Assembly (NCBI GenBank): GCA_002293365.1
Contig: DBDD01000103.1
Span: 1-10,785 of the forward strand
DNA from: Christensenella sp. UBA941
GTDB lineage: Bacteria; Bacillota; Clostridia; Christensenellales; UBA941
DNA: 10,785 nucleotides
Reading direction: 5' to 3'
The translations under genes were made by a program, and so were the position numbers. The notes beneath the pieces are model-generated. The model was not told the DNA's origin. It did not search any database and saw only the letters and a program-made list of their open reading frames with translations. This document shows, one piece after another, positions 1-6,146 of the stretch (the stretch's first letter is position 1; each line of letters begins with the position of its first letter).

Positions 1-1148
1 AGGAACGGGCGCTTCTTTTCGACGACGAACTGCCCTGTGGAGACGTAGAATATAAGCTGCATATACACGAGCGTACCCAACGAGACGTATATGGATATGT
101 CCAAGTCGCCCGCCACGCCCATGAAATAGCACATCGCGACGACGATCAGCCCGTTTATCAGCGTCCACATATCGAAAAACATCATGCCCGTGCGCCTAAG
201 CTCCAGCAGCTGCTTATAGAAGAACACCGATGCGCCGCGCCCAGACCCCATGCCCTTGCGTCCGACGCGCACCTTCATCTGGCGCATCATGGCCTCGTTC
301 TTGTCGCCGCTTTGGGTTAGCTGCGCTATCTCGTGCTTTTGCTGCGTCGTATCGAGCACGTCCTCGTAAAAATCGGGCTGCCTTTTCCATACGGCGAGCA
401 GCGGCGGCAGCGCCAACAGAAGCGACGCGGCCATGAGCAGCGAGGATACCAGCGCGTTTCCGCCCTCCGCCGCGACGAGCGCCGCCCTAAGCCAGCCCAT
501 CAGCGGCACGTAGCCCCACGCGCCGTTTGCGTAAAAGCTTAATAGGGCGTTGAACCCGCCGTCGCCTGCTAGCTGTAGAAGCCCCGCCACGATAAGGGCC
601 ACAGCCAGAACGTTCATGACGCGCACGATATTTTTCCGTGTAGCGTACTTTTCTGCCAGGAGCGCGTATAAACTCATCGCTATGACTTGCGAAACGAACG
701 CCAAGAGGAACATAGCCACAAAAAGCGCGGCGATTTCGCTCGCGTGCATGCCCAGAAGGTTGCGCAGGTTCATCATCTGGAACATCAGGAACAGCGGAAT
801 GAGCAGCGACTTGCCCATCTGCCGCACAACGCCGTATAACAGCACCGACTGCGGCTTTACGGGCGCGGTAAACAGAAGCTGTACGTCGTCCAACCCGAAG
901 ACCGTCGTCCCCTTCGTCATAGCCGTGCGCAAAACGGTATACATCTGAGCCGCGAAATAGACGAGCGCGAGGGATTTCCATAGATCCGCGGATGCGCCGA
1001 TCTCGTTCTCTACGCCGCTCGTCGCGCTCATGCCGAAGATCAGCATGCCGATTACAAATGCGTATAGTATTAGGAGCCCGGGCTTTTTAAGCTGTTGCTT
1101 AATAAAATTCTTCAGGCTCGTTTTAATTATATAGGAAAAAGCGCTCAT
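1..1148 (-). CDS. ABC-2 type exporter permease (putative ABC exporter family), 3' end outside window
   Basis: Membrane subunit of an ABC exporter; the substrate is unknown. It opens with ATG at 1148 (MSAFSYIIKTSLKNF) and 382 codons are visible before the window edge, with no stop. Hydrophobic stretches lie at about residues 24-41, 57-73, 114-134, 137-165, 178-194, 233-253, 328-346 and 352-373. Between the first pairs of helices is the segment LFTAPVKPQSVLLYG, which resembles the 'putative ABC exporter' (YthQ-like) permeases of Bacillota that have a TAP/SPIKP motif after the second helix. A long polar loop (about 255-305) separates two membrane blocks. The start overlaps the stop of the ATPase gene by ATGA (1145-1148), so the two are translationally coupled and almost certainly one transporter. 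The Shine-Dalgarno site is AGGAGGG just upstream, within the ATPase 3' end. The family call is made from recall, not a search; the ABC-2 permease role is secure from context. Confidence 0.88.
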   Translation of the reverse strand, partial: MSAFSYIIKTSLKNFIKQQLKKPGLLILYAFVIGMLIFGMSATSGVENEIGASADLWKSLALVYFAAQMYTVLRTAMTKGTTVFGLDDVQLLFTAPVKPQSVLLYGVVRQMGKSLLIPLFLMFQMMNLRNLLGMHASEIAALFVAMFLLAFVSQVIAMSLYALLAEKYATRKNIVRVMNVLAVALIVAGLLQLAGDGGFNALLSFYANGAWGYVPLMGWLRAALVAAEGGNALVSSLLMAASLLLALPPLLAVWKRQPDFYEDVLDTTQQKHEIAQLTQSGDKNEAMMRQMKVRVGRKGMGSGRGASVFFYKQLLELRRTGMMFFDMWTLINGLIVVAMCYFMGVAGDLDISIYVSLGTLVYMQLIFYVSTGQFVVEKKRPF

Positions 1149-1852
1149 TTGGCCCTCCTATCCCCTTCCGTGATCTCGAAGAACAGGTTCAAAAGGTTTT
1201 CTTCCTCTATTTCGGAGCGCAGAATCCTGCGCGCGATGCGCCCCGACGTCATTATCAGCACGCTGTCGCAGAGGTTGTCGACGCTTTCAAGCATGTGCGT
1301 GGAGATTATCACGGAACAACCCGACGCCTTGAGCTCCAGGAGCATCGCCTTTAGCTCTTTAATCGCGTGCGGATCGAGGCCGACGAGCGGCTCGTCGAGC
1401 ATGAGCACCTTCGGCTCCGGCAACAGCGCGCAACAGAGCGAGACCTTTTGCTGCATGCCCTTTGAGAGCTCCTTTCCGAGCTTGTCGCGCTTATCCGCAA
1501 GCTCGAAGCGTTCGAGCAAGGTATTTGCGCGCTCTTCCCAGCCCGCCTCGAGTTTATACGCGCGGGCGATGAACTCGAGGTGCTCGTCCACCGTTAAAAG
1601 CGTATAGAGCGCCGGGAATTCGGGCGCGTAGCCCAAGAGCCGCTTCGCCTCGACCGTTTTGTTGCCATGGCCGCCGATAAGGATACGCCCCGAGAAGCGC
1701 AGCAGCCCAACGACGCATTTTATCGCAGTGGATTTGCCCGCGCCGTTCGGCCCGGCGAGCACGCATATCTCGCCCGGATCGACAGTGAAGCTCACATCGT
1801 CGTTTGCCAATGTTTTAGTATACTTTTTTGTTAAATTTTCTACTTGTAACAC
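1145..1852 (-). CDS. ABC exporter ATP-binding protein
   Basis: ATPase subunit (235 aa) that powers the adjacent permease. Visible motifs: Walker A GPNGAGKST (residues 34-42), a PEFPALY segment in the Q-loop region (about 77-83), ABC signature LSKGMQQK (129-136), Walker B VLMLDEP (149-155), D-loop GLD (158-160) and switch histidine in STHMLE (H186). The non-canonical LSKGMQQK signature, with K for the usual second G, is typical of ABC-2 exporter ATPases of the CcmA/YthP type. The start is GTG at 1852: GGAG lies 7 nt upstream, and the protein begins at the usual point (MLQVENLTKKY). A near-perfect promoter lies directly ahead (see 1885-1912). The operon is ATPase then permease, overlapping by 4 nt. 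The substrate cannot be inferred. Confidence 0.95.
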   Translation of the reverse strand: MLQVENLTKKYTKTLANDDVSFTVDPGEICVLAGPNGAGKSTAIKCVVGLLRFSGRILIGGHGNKTVEAKRLLGYAPEFPALYTLLTVDEHLEFIARAYKLEAGWEERANTLLERFELADKRDKLGKELSKGMQQKVSLCCALLPEPKVLMLDEPLVGLDPHAIKELKAMLLELKASGCSVIISTHMLESVDNLCDSVLIMTSGRIARRILRSEIEEENLLNLFFEITEGDRRAK

Positions 1853-1884
1853 TGTGATTCTCCAATTTAATATTATTACTTACT

Positions 1885-1912
1885 AGTATAACTTAAATTT
1901 TAATGATGTCAA
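1885..1912 (-). promoter_or_regulatory. Sigma-A promoter of the ABC exporter operon
   Basis: On the minus strand TTGACA (1907-1912) is followed after 16 nt by TATACT (1885-1890). The -35 is a perfect match and the -10 a 5/6 match. The surroundings are AT-rich, and the GTG start of the ATPase is about 33 nt downstream of the -10. The -35 begins 17 nt after the end of the upstream membrane-protein gene, so the ABC genes can be transcribed independently of it. Confidence 0.8.
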
Positions 1913-1928
1913 TCGCGTTTTGCCGATA

Positions 1929-2420
1929 TTAATCCGTATCCTCAGCCTCCGCCTCCAGCTTGGCCTTGCGCCTTTTAACGAGCGCGGCGCATATTGTGAG
2001 CAAGCCGAATGTCAATGCGAACGTGAACGCGAACTGGATCAGCACGACAATCGCAAACAAGCTTTGACCGCCTTGCGCGGCGGGTACATCGGACAACACC
2101 AGCCGCAAGACCGCTATGCCGGCCAAGATAACGCCCGCCGCCAGGCTGAAGAGGAGGTTTGACTTTACACTCATCTTTACGCGCGGCGACCAAAGCCCCT
2201 TGCGTATATAGCCCACAATAGCCACAACGCAGCCGACCAGTAAAACAATAATTTCCCCCGCGATGTGCCGGGGCTCATAGCCCGGAAGCACCAGCTGCAC
2301 TATAAACGCGATCGTTGTTACGTAGAACATCACCCAAAACGCGATACGCTCTACGCGCATAAACTCCTGCTTCTCCCGCTCGTCCGCCTTGTTTTTAAAC
2401 AGTTTTATCAGCCGTTTCAT
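1929..2420 (-). CDS. Small four-helix membrane protein paired with an XRE regulator (DUF6773-like)
   Basis: 163-aa integral membrane protein of unknown function. It has a charged N-terminus (MKRLIKLFKNKADEREKQEF), helices at about residues 27-45, 55-71, 87-107 and 120-147, and a charged C-terminal tail (KRRKAKLEAEAEDTD). The DER(E)KQ-type start followed by helices, encoded directly behind a short XRE repressor, matches a common Bacillota arrangement. I think it belongs to the DUF6773-type families, but this is recall and not a search. The start is ATG at 2420, with GGGAGG 6 nt upstream. It overlaps the regulator gene by 26 nt, so translation of the two is probably coupled. A likely role is as effector or partner in an autoregulated membrane-stress module; this is inference. 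Confidence 0.8.
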   Translation of the reverse strand: MKRLIKLFKNKADEREKQEFMRVERIAFWVMFYVTTIAFIVQLVLPGYEPRHIAGEIIVLLVGCVVAIVGYIRKGLWSPRVKMSVKSNLLFSLAAGVILAGIAVLRLVLSDVPAAQGGQSLFAIVVLIQFAFTFALTFGLLTICAALVKRRKAKLEAEAEDTD

Positions 2421-2616
2421 CGGTTTCCTCCCAAAACAGGTCGTTCAAAGTCTTCCCAAGCGCCCGGCATATGCCCAGGCACAGGTTCAGCGACGGATTG
2501 TAATTCCCCGCCTCGATCATGCCTATCGTCTGGCGGGTTACGCCCACGAGCGCCGCGAGCTGTTCCTGCGACAGGTCGCGCTCGACGCGCGCGAGCTTCA
2601 GCTTTATGTTGCGCAT
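2395..2616 (-). CDS. XRE-family helix-turn-helix transcriptional regulator
   Basis: 73-aa single-domain DNA-binding protein of the compact Cro/CI-like type. The HTH spans residues about 5-60: LARVERDLSQEQLAALVGVTR (helices 1-2), TRQTIGMIEAGNYNPSLNLCLGI (recognition helix and following), then ALGKTLNDLF, which is the hallmark end of this family. The start chosen is ATG at 2616: AGGTGA lies 5 nt upstream and the family normally begins at M(R)N-(I/L)K. The open frame continues further upstream but that stretch contains the promoter. It overlaps the downstream membrane-protein gene by 26 nt, forming a two-gene operon. Autoregulation is likely for the family but not proven here. Confidence 0.93.
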   Translation of the reverse strand: MRNIKLKLARVERDLSQEQLAALVGVTRQTIGMIEAGNYNPSLNLCLGICRALGKTLNDLFWEETDETADKTV

Positions 2617-2634
2617 TGCGTTCACCTCGGATGA

Positions 2635-2663
2635 ATTGTAAGATATGCATTGCTGTATGTCAA
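2635..2663 (-). promoter_or_regulatory. Sigma-A promoter of the XRE/membrane-protein operon
   Basis: On the minus strand TTGACA (2658-2663) is followed after 17 nt by TACAAT (2635-2640); the start codon of the regulator lies 18 nt downstream of the -10, giving a very short leader. Inverted ATGCA/TGCAT pentamers (2645-2649 and 2672-2676) bracket the -35 region and could be part of an operator for the XRE protein; that last point is inference. Confidence 0.78.
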
Positions 2664-2765
2664 GTATAATTTGCATAATGGGGTAAATATATTGCGTATT
2701 CGTCCCTACAGGTGTGCAGACCGCCAAAGGCAGGCAATGCGATTTAGGTCGAGATTTTGGGTCAC

Positions 2766-2790
2766 GGGCGAACACAGTTCGCCCCTACAG
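2766..2790. repeat. Single-hairpin copy of the GGGCGAAC palindromic repeat
   Basis: Perfect 8-bp stem GGGCGAAC (2766-2773) and GTTCGCCC (2777-2784) with a 3-nt loop ACA, followed by CCTACAG. It matches the right arm of the element at 6147-6262 apart from one loop base. A second CCCTACAGG lies at 2704-2712, in the same orientation, so the stretch 2704-2791 may be a decayed or composite element. The outer arms seen at 6147-6262 are absent here. The TAG stop of the 176-aa membrane protein falls within this repeat. Confidence 0.75.
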
Positions 2791-3315
2791 GCCCAGCATC
2801 CCCGCGAGCGCTCTTTCAATCGCGTCGCCGTCCTCGATAAGATAGAAGCCTTGATCGGCCGATTCGTACCAATAATCGTTCACACCCAGCACTATGTGAA
2901 TGGGCTTATGGTTCTGCTGAAGGTTTATTTCCCACTGCATGTTGGCAGTCAGGCCCGGCCTTTCATTCCTGTAATCCCAACGCTTGGACGAGCGCTGTGC
3001 GAACAGCGTTACGAGCGTTTCCGGGTCGAGCCGCGCCGCGAGATTGTCCTCAAAGGAAGTCGTGGCCGCAATATCGCCGCCGATGAAGTAAACGCTGTGA
3101 ATTTCCACCTGATTCTCTACGAACGGGAACGTGCTCGCCGCGCCGGTAATTTTGCCTTCGACGTCGTAGGAATAGCTGTCATATTCAAAAAGCGCAACCG
3201 TATACGGCATTGTGATTATCGGTATCTCACGGTTGTAGTATGCGGAGTATCCCGCCGCAATCAGCGCGACAACCAGTACGACCACGCCCGCGATTATTAA
3301 TTTCTTTTTCATCAT
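2785..3315 (-). CDS. Membrane-anchored protein of unknown function downstream of radA
   Basis: 176-aa protein with a short basic N-terminus (MMKKK), one hydrophobic anchor (about residues 6-25) and an extracytoplasmic domain of about 150 residues rich in aromatic and acidic positions, e.g. MPYTVALFEYDSYSYD, HSVYFIGGDIAATTSFED and ESADQGFYLIEDGDAIERAL. No lipobox cysteine is visible, so it is anchored by an uncleaved signal or has a cleavable signal peptide. I do not recognise the family. The start is ATG at 3315, overlapping the radA stop as ATGA, with GGGGGAGG 7 nt upstream; ATG at 3312 is an alternative. The open frame continues upstream within radA, but that extension is out-of-frame read-through of radA and is not credible. 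The TAG stop lies in a palindromic repeat (2766-2790), suggesting the 3' end was set by that insertion. Confidence 0.82.
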   Translation of the reverse strand: MMKKKLIIAGVVVLVVALIAAGYSAYYNREIPIITMPYTVALFEYDSYSYDVEGKITGAASTFPFVENQVEIHSVYFIGGDIAATTSFEDNLAARLDPETLVTLFAQRSSKRWDYRNERPGLTANMQWEINLQQNHKPIHIVLGVNDYWYESADQGFYLIEDGDAIERALAGMLGL

Positions 3316-4661
3316 CCAAAAACCTCCCCCAGCGCCTCCCCCAGCGACCTTACCGGCACGGCCTTTATCCCCTCTACCCTTTGCAACGCCTGCTTCGGGA
3401 CGAGCGCGCGCTTGAAGCCCAGCTTCGAGCATTCCTGCACACGGCGGGCCAGGTGCGCAACCTGGCGCACCTCCCCCGTCAGCCCGATTTCACCGATGAC
3501 TACCGTGTCGGCGGGAATGGCCTTATTCATGAAGGAGGAAGCCAGCGCGGCGGCTATGCCCAAATCGACGGAGCGCTCGTCCAGGCGCAGCCCGCCGACG
3601 ACGTTTACATACGCGTCCTGATTGCCCAAAGCGTAACCCAGCTTTTTTTCGAGCACGGCGAGGAGCAGCACGACGCGATTGTAGTCCAGCCCCGCGGCCA
3701 TGCGGCGCGGCGCTGTGAAGACGCTGCGGGATACAAGCGCCTGCATTTCCAAAAGCACTGGGCGCGTGCCCTCCAGCGCGCATACGACAGCGCAGCCAGG
3801 GGCGGCTTCGTTGCGCATGGAGAGGAACAGCTCCGAGGGGTTGTCCACGCTGCGCATGCCCGCGTCGCCCATCTCGAAGACGCCTATCTCGTTCGTGGAG
3901 CCGAAGCGGTTCTTCGCGGCGCGCAGTATCCTAAAAGCGTCGAGGCGCTCGCCCTCGAAGTACAGCACGGTATCCACCATGTGCTCCAAGACGCGCGGAC
4001 CTGCAAGCGCGCCCTCCTTTGTAACATGCCCGACTATAAGCACGCTCGCGCCAGTATCCCGGGCGAGCTTAGAGAGGCAGCCCGTAGATTCGCGCACTTG
4101 AGTTACGCTGCCCTGCGTGGATTCGAGGCTCCCGACGCTCATCGTCTGTATGGAATCGACGATCACGATACCCGCGCCCAGCTCACGCGCGTGCGCGGCG
4201 GCGGCTTCGACGTCCGTTTCGCCCAGCAGATACAAATTATCGCTCTCGACGTTCAGGCGCTTGGCGCGGGCCTTAACCTGAGCGGTGGATTCCTCGCCCG
4301 TTACATATAAAAGCGGACAGTCCCCGGCGAGCTCCGGGCAGCATTGCAGCAGGAGCGTCGATTTGCCGACGCCCGGATCGCCGCCTATGAGCACCGTCGA
4401 GCCCTCCACCAGCCCGCCGCCCAAGACGCGATCCAGCTCGGCTATGCCCGTTTGCTTGCGCCCGCGCGTAAACGCTGGGACGTCTTTCAGCCGCGTAGGC
4501 TGCGGGCGGGAACGGGCAGTTGCCCCCACCACGCGTTTTTGCGGCGCTCCTTCGGCTTCAACGAGCGTATTCCACTGCCCGCAGGAGGGACACTGCCCCA
4601 TCCACTTGCCCGCCTCGTGGCCGCAGCTATTGCATATATAGATCGTCTTTTGTTTTGCCAT
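3312..4661 (-). CDS. radA: DNA repair protein RadA
   Basis: RadA/Sms (449 aa) is a RecA-like ATPase that processes recombination intermediates and promotes branch migration alongside RecA; it acts in the cytoplasm. Visible parts in order: N-terminal zinc finger with C10, C13, C24 and C27 (CNSCG and CPSCG); Walker A GGDPGVGKST (93-102); Walker B region GIVIVDS (164-170); the RadA-specific KNRFG motif (250-254); and a C-terminal Lon-protease-like domain (about 280-449) containing GGLRLDERSVDLGIAAALASS. The length is normal for the family (about 450). The start is ATG at 4661 with GGAG 7 nt upstream and the standard opening MAKQKTIYICNSCG. It is first in an operon with the 176-aa membrane protein (ATGA overlap) and has its own promoter upstream. 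Confidence 0.98.
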   Translation of the reverse strand: MAKQKTIYICNSCGHEAGKWMGQCPSCGQWNTLVEAEGAPQKRVVGATARSRPQPTRLKDVPAFTRGRKQTGIAELDRVLGGGLVEGSTVLIGGDPGVGKSTLLLQCCPELAGDCPLLYVTGEESTAQVKARAKRLNVESDNLYLLGETDVEAAAAHARELGAGIVIVDSIQTMSVGSLESTQGSVTQVRESTGCLSKLARDTGASVLIVGHVTKEGALAGPRVLEHMVDTVLYFEGERLDAFRILRAAKNRFGSTNEIGVFEMGDAGMRSVDNPSELFLSMRNEAAPGCAVVCALEGTRPVLLEMQALVSRSVFTAPRRMAAGLDYNRVVLLLAVLEKKLGYALGNQDAYVNVVGGLRLDERSVDLGIAAALASSFMNKAIPADTVVIGEIGLTGEVRQVAHLARRVQECSKLGFKRALVPKQALQRVEGIKAVPVRSLGEALGEVFG

Positions 4662-4689
4662 GATCGTACTCCAAACTGTTTATGCGTTT

Positions 4690-4718
4690 AGTATAGACCG
4701 AAAACGGTTCATAAACAA
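4690..4718 (-). promoter_or_regulatory. Probable sigma-A promoter of radA
   Basis: On the minus strand TTGTTT (4713-4718), then a 17-nt spacer, then TATACT (4690-4695). The -10 is a 5/6 match and the -35 a 3/6 match (TTG). The spacing is ideal and the radA start lies 28 nt downstream of the -10. The spacer contains a small dyad (ACCG-AAAA-CGGT) that could bind a regulator, but it is too short to call an operator. Confidence 0.6.
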
Positions 4719-4841
4719 TGCTTTTACACCCCGCGCGCCCCCACAGCGACGCTAATCACCATAACCGTCTGCAAATCATATGATGGATACGGAGCGTTAT
4801 ACATATTTCGCGTATCGCCTAGCGGTACGGAGGGAGACGCC

Positions 4842-5828
4842 ATGAGAAAATCTATCCTGCGCAAGCTTTTATTGTTGACGCCCATCGTCGTTTTGGGCAC
4901 TACTTTGTTATTCGTTAATTTCGCGATACGAACTTTCGGGGATACCGCCTATACCTTCGTCTACAATACAAACGTACAGACGGTACAGAGCTTTTCAGAC
5001 GAGCTGACGGCGCTGTCGGAACAGGGCATCTCCAGCGCACAGTTCCGCGAGCTTTATACGAATATGATCTACAACTTTAACAACGAGGTGGGCGATAAGG
5101 ACGCGATTGTCACCTTTTTATTGGACGAGGCGGGTCAAACGCACCACAGCTCAGACTATAACAAGGAATACCTGGAAGGGCTGCTGCAAAACGAGGCAAA
5201 CATGGCCCTCGTCAGGGCCGCTTACGATTCACGGGGCTCGGGCGAAATCGCGCTCGCACGCGGCGAGGAATGGCAAATGATGTATTATCACAGGTTTTAC
5301 AGCGGCCCCAACGAGTACAGCCTGTTTCTATGCGTCGAGCGGGAGGCCATCGAAAAGCAGCTCAACGCGAACGGCATAATCATACCCCTTTGCGTTGTCG
5401 GGCTTCTTTTACTGTTCGCGCTGGAATATATAATCTGGTTGAAGCTGCTGTGCGTACGCTGCGGCGCTTGCAAGCGGGGGAGCGCGCCGGAGCCGAAAAA
5501 GAGCGAGCCTGTAGCAAGCGAGCCTGATGCAGACGAACCCGCGCTAAGCGAGCCCGAGGCAAGCGAACCCGTAATAGGCGAACCCGCGCTCAGCGAACCC
5601 GTGATAGGCGAACCCGTGATAGGCGAACCCGTGGCAAGCGAGCCGACAGCTAGCGAACCGGCAGCGAACGTGCTTACTCCAAAAGCCAGTACGTTTGTAG
5701 GAGGTACGTTTGTAGGGGGTACGTTTACAGGGGGTACGTTCGAAGGGGGTACGTTTACAAGCGGTACGTTTGTCAAGGATACGCCTGTAGGCGGCGCGCC
5801 GGAAGGGAGTGAGCCTATTGGAGATTAA
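4842..5828 (+). CDS. Two-helix membrane protein with sensor-like outer domain and pentapeptide-repeat tail
   Basis: 328-aa protein of unknown function. Order: basic N-terminus (MRKSILRK); first helix about residues 9-28; extracytoplasmic domain about 31-177 that resembles single-Cache/PAS-like sensor domains of Clostridia (FLLDEAGQTHHSSDYNKEYL, EWQMMYYHRFYSGPNEYSLFLCVE); second helix about 178-201; juxtamembrane CVRCGACKRG (C204, C207, C210). The tail has eleven 5-residue units of form [SGD]EPxx (221-275), a short linker, then nine units mostly [SG]TFxG (283-327). A usual sensor protein would carry a HAMP, kinase, GGDEF or MCP module after helix 2; here only the repeats follow. The start is ATG at 4842 with GGAGGGAG 5 nt upstream. 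The end overlaps the holin gene. The outer-domain assignment is by resemblance only. No clear promoter was found in 4719-4841. Confidence 0.85.
   Translation: MRKSILRKLLLLTPIVVLGTTLLFVNFAIRTFGDTAYTFVYNTNVQTVQSFSDELTALSEQGISSAQFRELYTNMIYNFNNEVGDKDAIVTFLLDEAGQTHHSSDYNKEYLEGLLQNEANMALVRAAYDSRGSGEIALARGEEWQMMYYHRFYSGPNEYSLFLCVEREAIEKQLNANGIIIPLCVVGLLLLFALEYIIWLKLLCVRCGACKRGSAPEPKKSEPVASEPDADEPALSEPEASEPVIGEPALSEPVIGEPVIGEPVASEPTASEPAANVLTPKASTFVGGTFVGGTFTGGTFEGGTFTSGTFVKDTPVGGAPEGSEPIGD
5502..5666 (+). repeat. 15-bp in-frame tandem repeat array 1 (EP units)
   Basis: Eleven consecutive 15-bp units with consensus AGCGARCCYGTRVYA, each encoding [SGD]EPxx in the tail of the 4842-5828 protein. Several units are almost identical (GGCGAACCCGTGATA-like), implying recent duplication. 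Because units are 15 bp, gain or loss would keep the reading frame. Confidence 0.95.
5688..5822 (+). repeat. 15-bp in-frame tandem repeat array 2 (GTFxG units)
   Basis: Nine 15-bp units, the first six close to GGTACGTTTGTAGGG, encoding STFVG, GTFVG, GTFTG, GTFEG, GTFTS, GTFVK, then degenerating to DTPVG, GAPEG and SEPIG. The final unit resembles array 1 (SEP), so both arrays share the same 5-residue period. The last units contain the ribosome-binding site and start of the holin gene. Confidence 0.95.
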
Positions 5829-6123
5829 CTATATCGAAGCGCTGATAAGCATCGTGCTCGCCACGTTCGGCGGGCTGGTTAAGCGCATGACGGAGCTCGA
5901 AAAAACGCCGGACAAGAGAGCGCCTTTGCAGTATTATCTCGCTGGTTCGCTCATGTCGGCGTTTGTGGGAATCGTCGTGTACTTCCTCTGCAAATACTTT
6001 AATGTGCCGCAGCTCCTGACCTTCGGGCTGACGGCCCTATCCGGGTATATGGGCATTCCCGTGCTGGATTTACTCTCCAGCATCGCGAAAAAAAAGATAG
6101 AGAAAACCGTTGGGGAAGCATAG
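5818..6123 (+). CDS. Small holin-like membrane protein (LydA / holin superfamily III type)
   Basis: About 101 aa. It has an N-terminal helix (EALISIVLATFGGLVKRM), a short charged loop, helix 2 (YLAGSLMSAFVGIVVYFLCKYF), helix 3 (LLTFGLTALSGYMGIPVLDLL) and a basic tail (AKKKIEKTVGEA). The GG-L-(A/V)-R/K after helix 1 and the SGYMG...LDLL motif in helix 3 match LydA-type phage holins (Phage_holin_3_3), which form membrane holes that release endolysins. No endolysin or other phage gene is present here. Start choice: TTG at 5818 has AGGGAG 8 nt upstream (5804-5809); an in-frame GTG at 5809 would abut its own Shine-Dalgarno site and is less likely. It overlaps the repeat-tailed protein gene by 11 nt (20 nt from GTG), so translation is probably coupled. 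Its role outside a prophage is unknown. Confidence 0.78.
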   Translation: MEINYIEALISIVLATFGGLVKRMTELEKTPDKRAPLQYYLAGSLMSAFVGIVVYFLCKYFNVPQLLTFGLTALSGYMGIPVLDLLSSIAKKKIEKTVGEA

Positions 6124-6146
6124 CGTTTACACTTGAAAAATCTTTT

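Noticed and set aside
487..981. Minus-strand open frame of 164 codons
   Set aside because: Out-of-frame shadow within the ABC permease gene, which reads continuously from 1148 to the window edge with clear membrane helices.
3316..3432. N-terminal extension of the 176-aa protein
   Set aside because: It would be a Gly/Ala/Arg-rich stretch read out of frame from the radA 3' end; the ATG at 3315 has a strong ribosome site and a signal-anchor follows directly.
3240..4310. Long plus-strand open frame (356 codons)
   Set aside because: It lies antisense to radA, whose family motifs are unmistakable; the product is Arg/His/Ala-rich without any domain, typical of a GC-rich shadow.
4719..4841. Promoter for the repeat-tailed protein, e.g. 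CATATGAT (4777-4784) as a sporulation-sigma -10
   Set aside because: CATANNNT fits a sigma-E/K -10 but no matching -35 is found at the right distance, and TATGAT has no sigma-A -35.
5297..5776. Minus-strand open frame with a repetitive product (NVPPVNVPP, GSLASGS units)
   Set aside because: It is the reverse complement of the 15-bp repeat arrays; the period alone keeps the frame open, and there is no ribosome-binding site or independent support.
5502..5822. CRISPR array
   Set aside because: Units are 15 bp, contiguous without unique spacers and in frame with a protein; this is a coding minisatellite.
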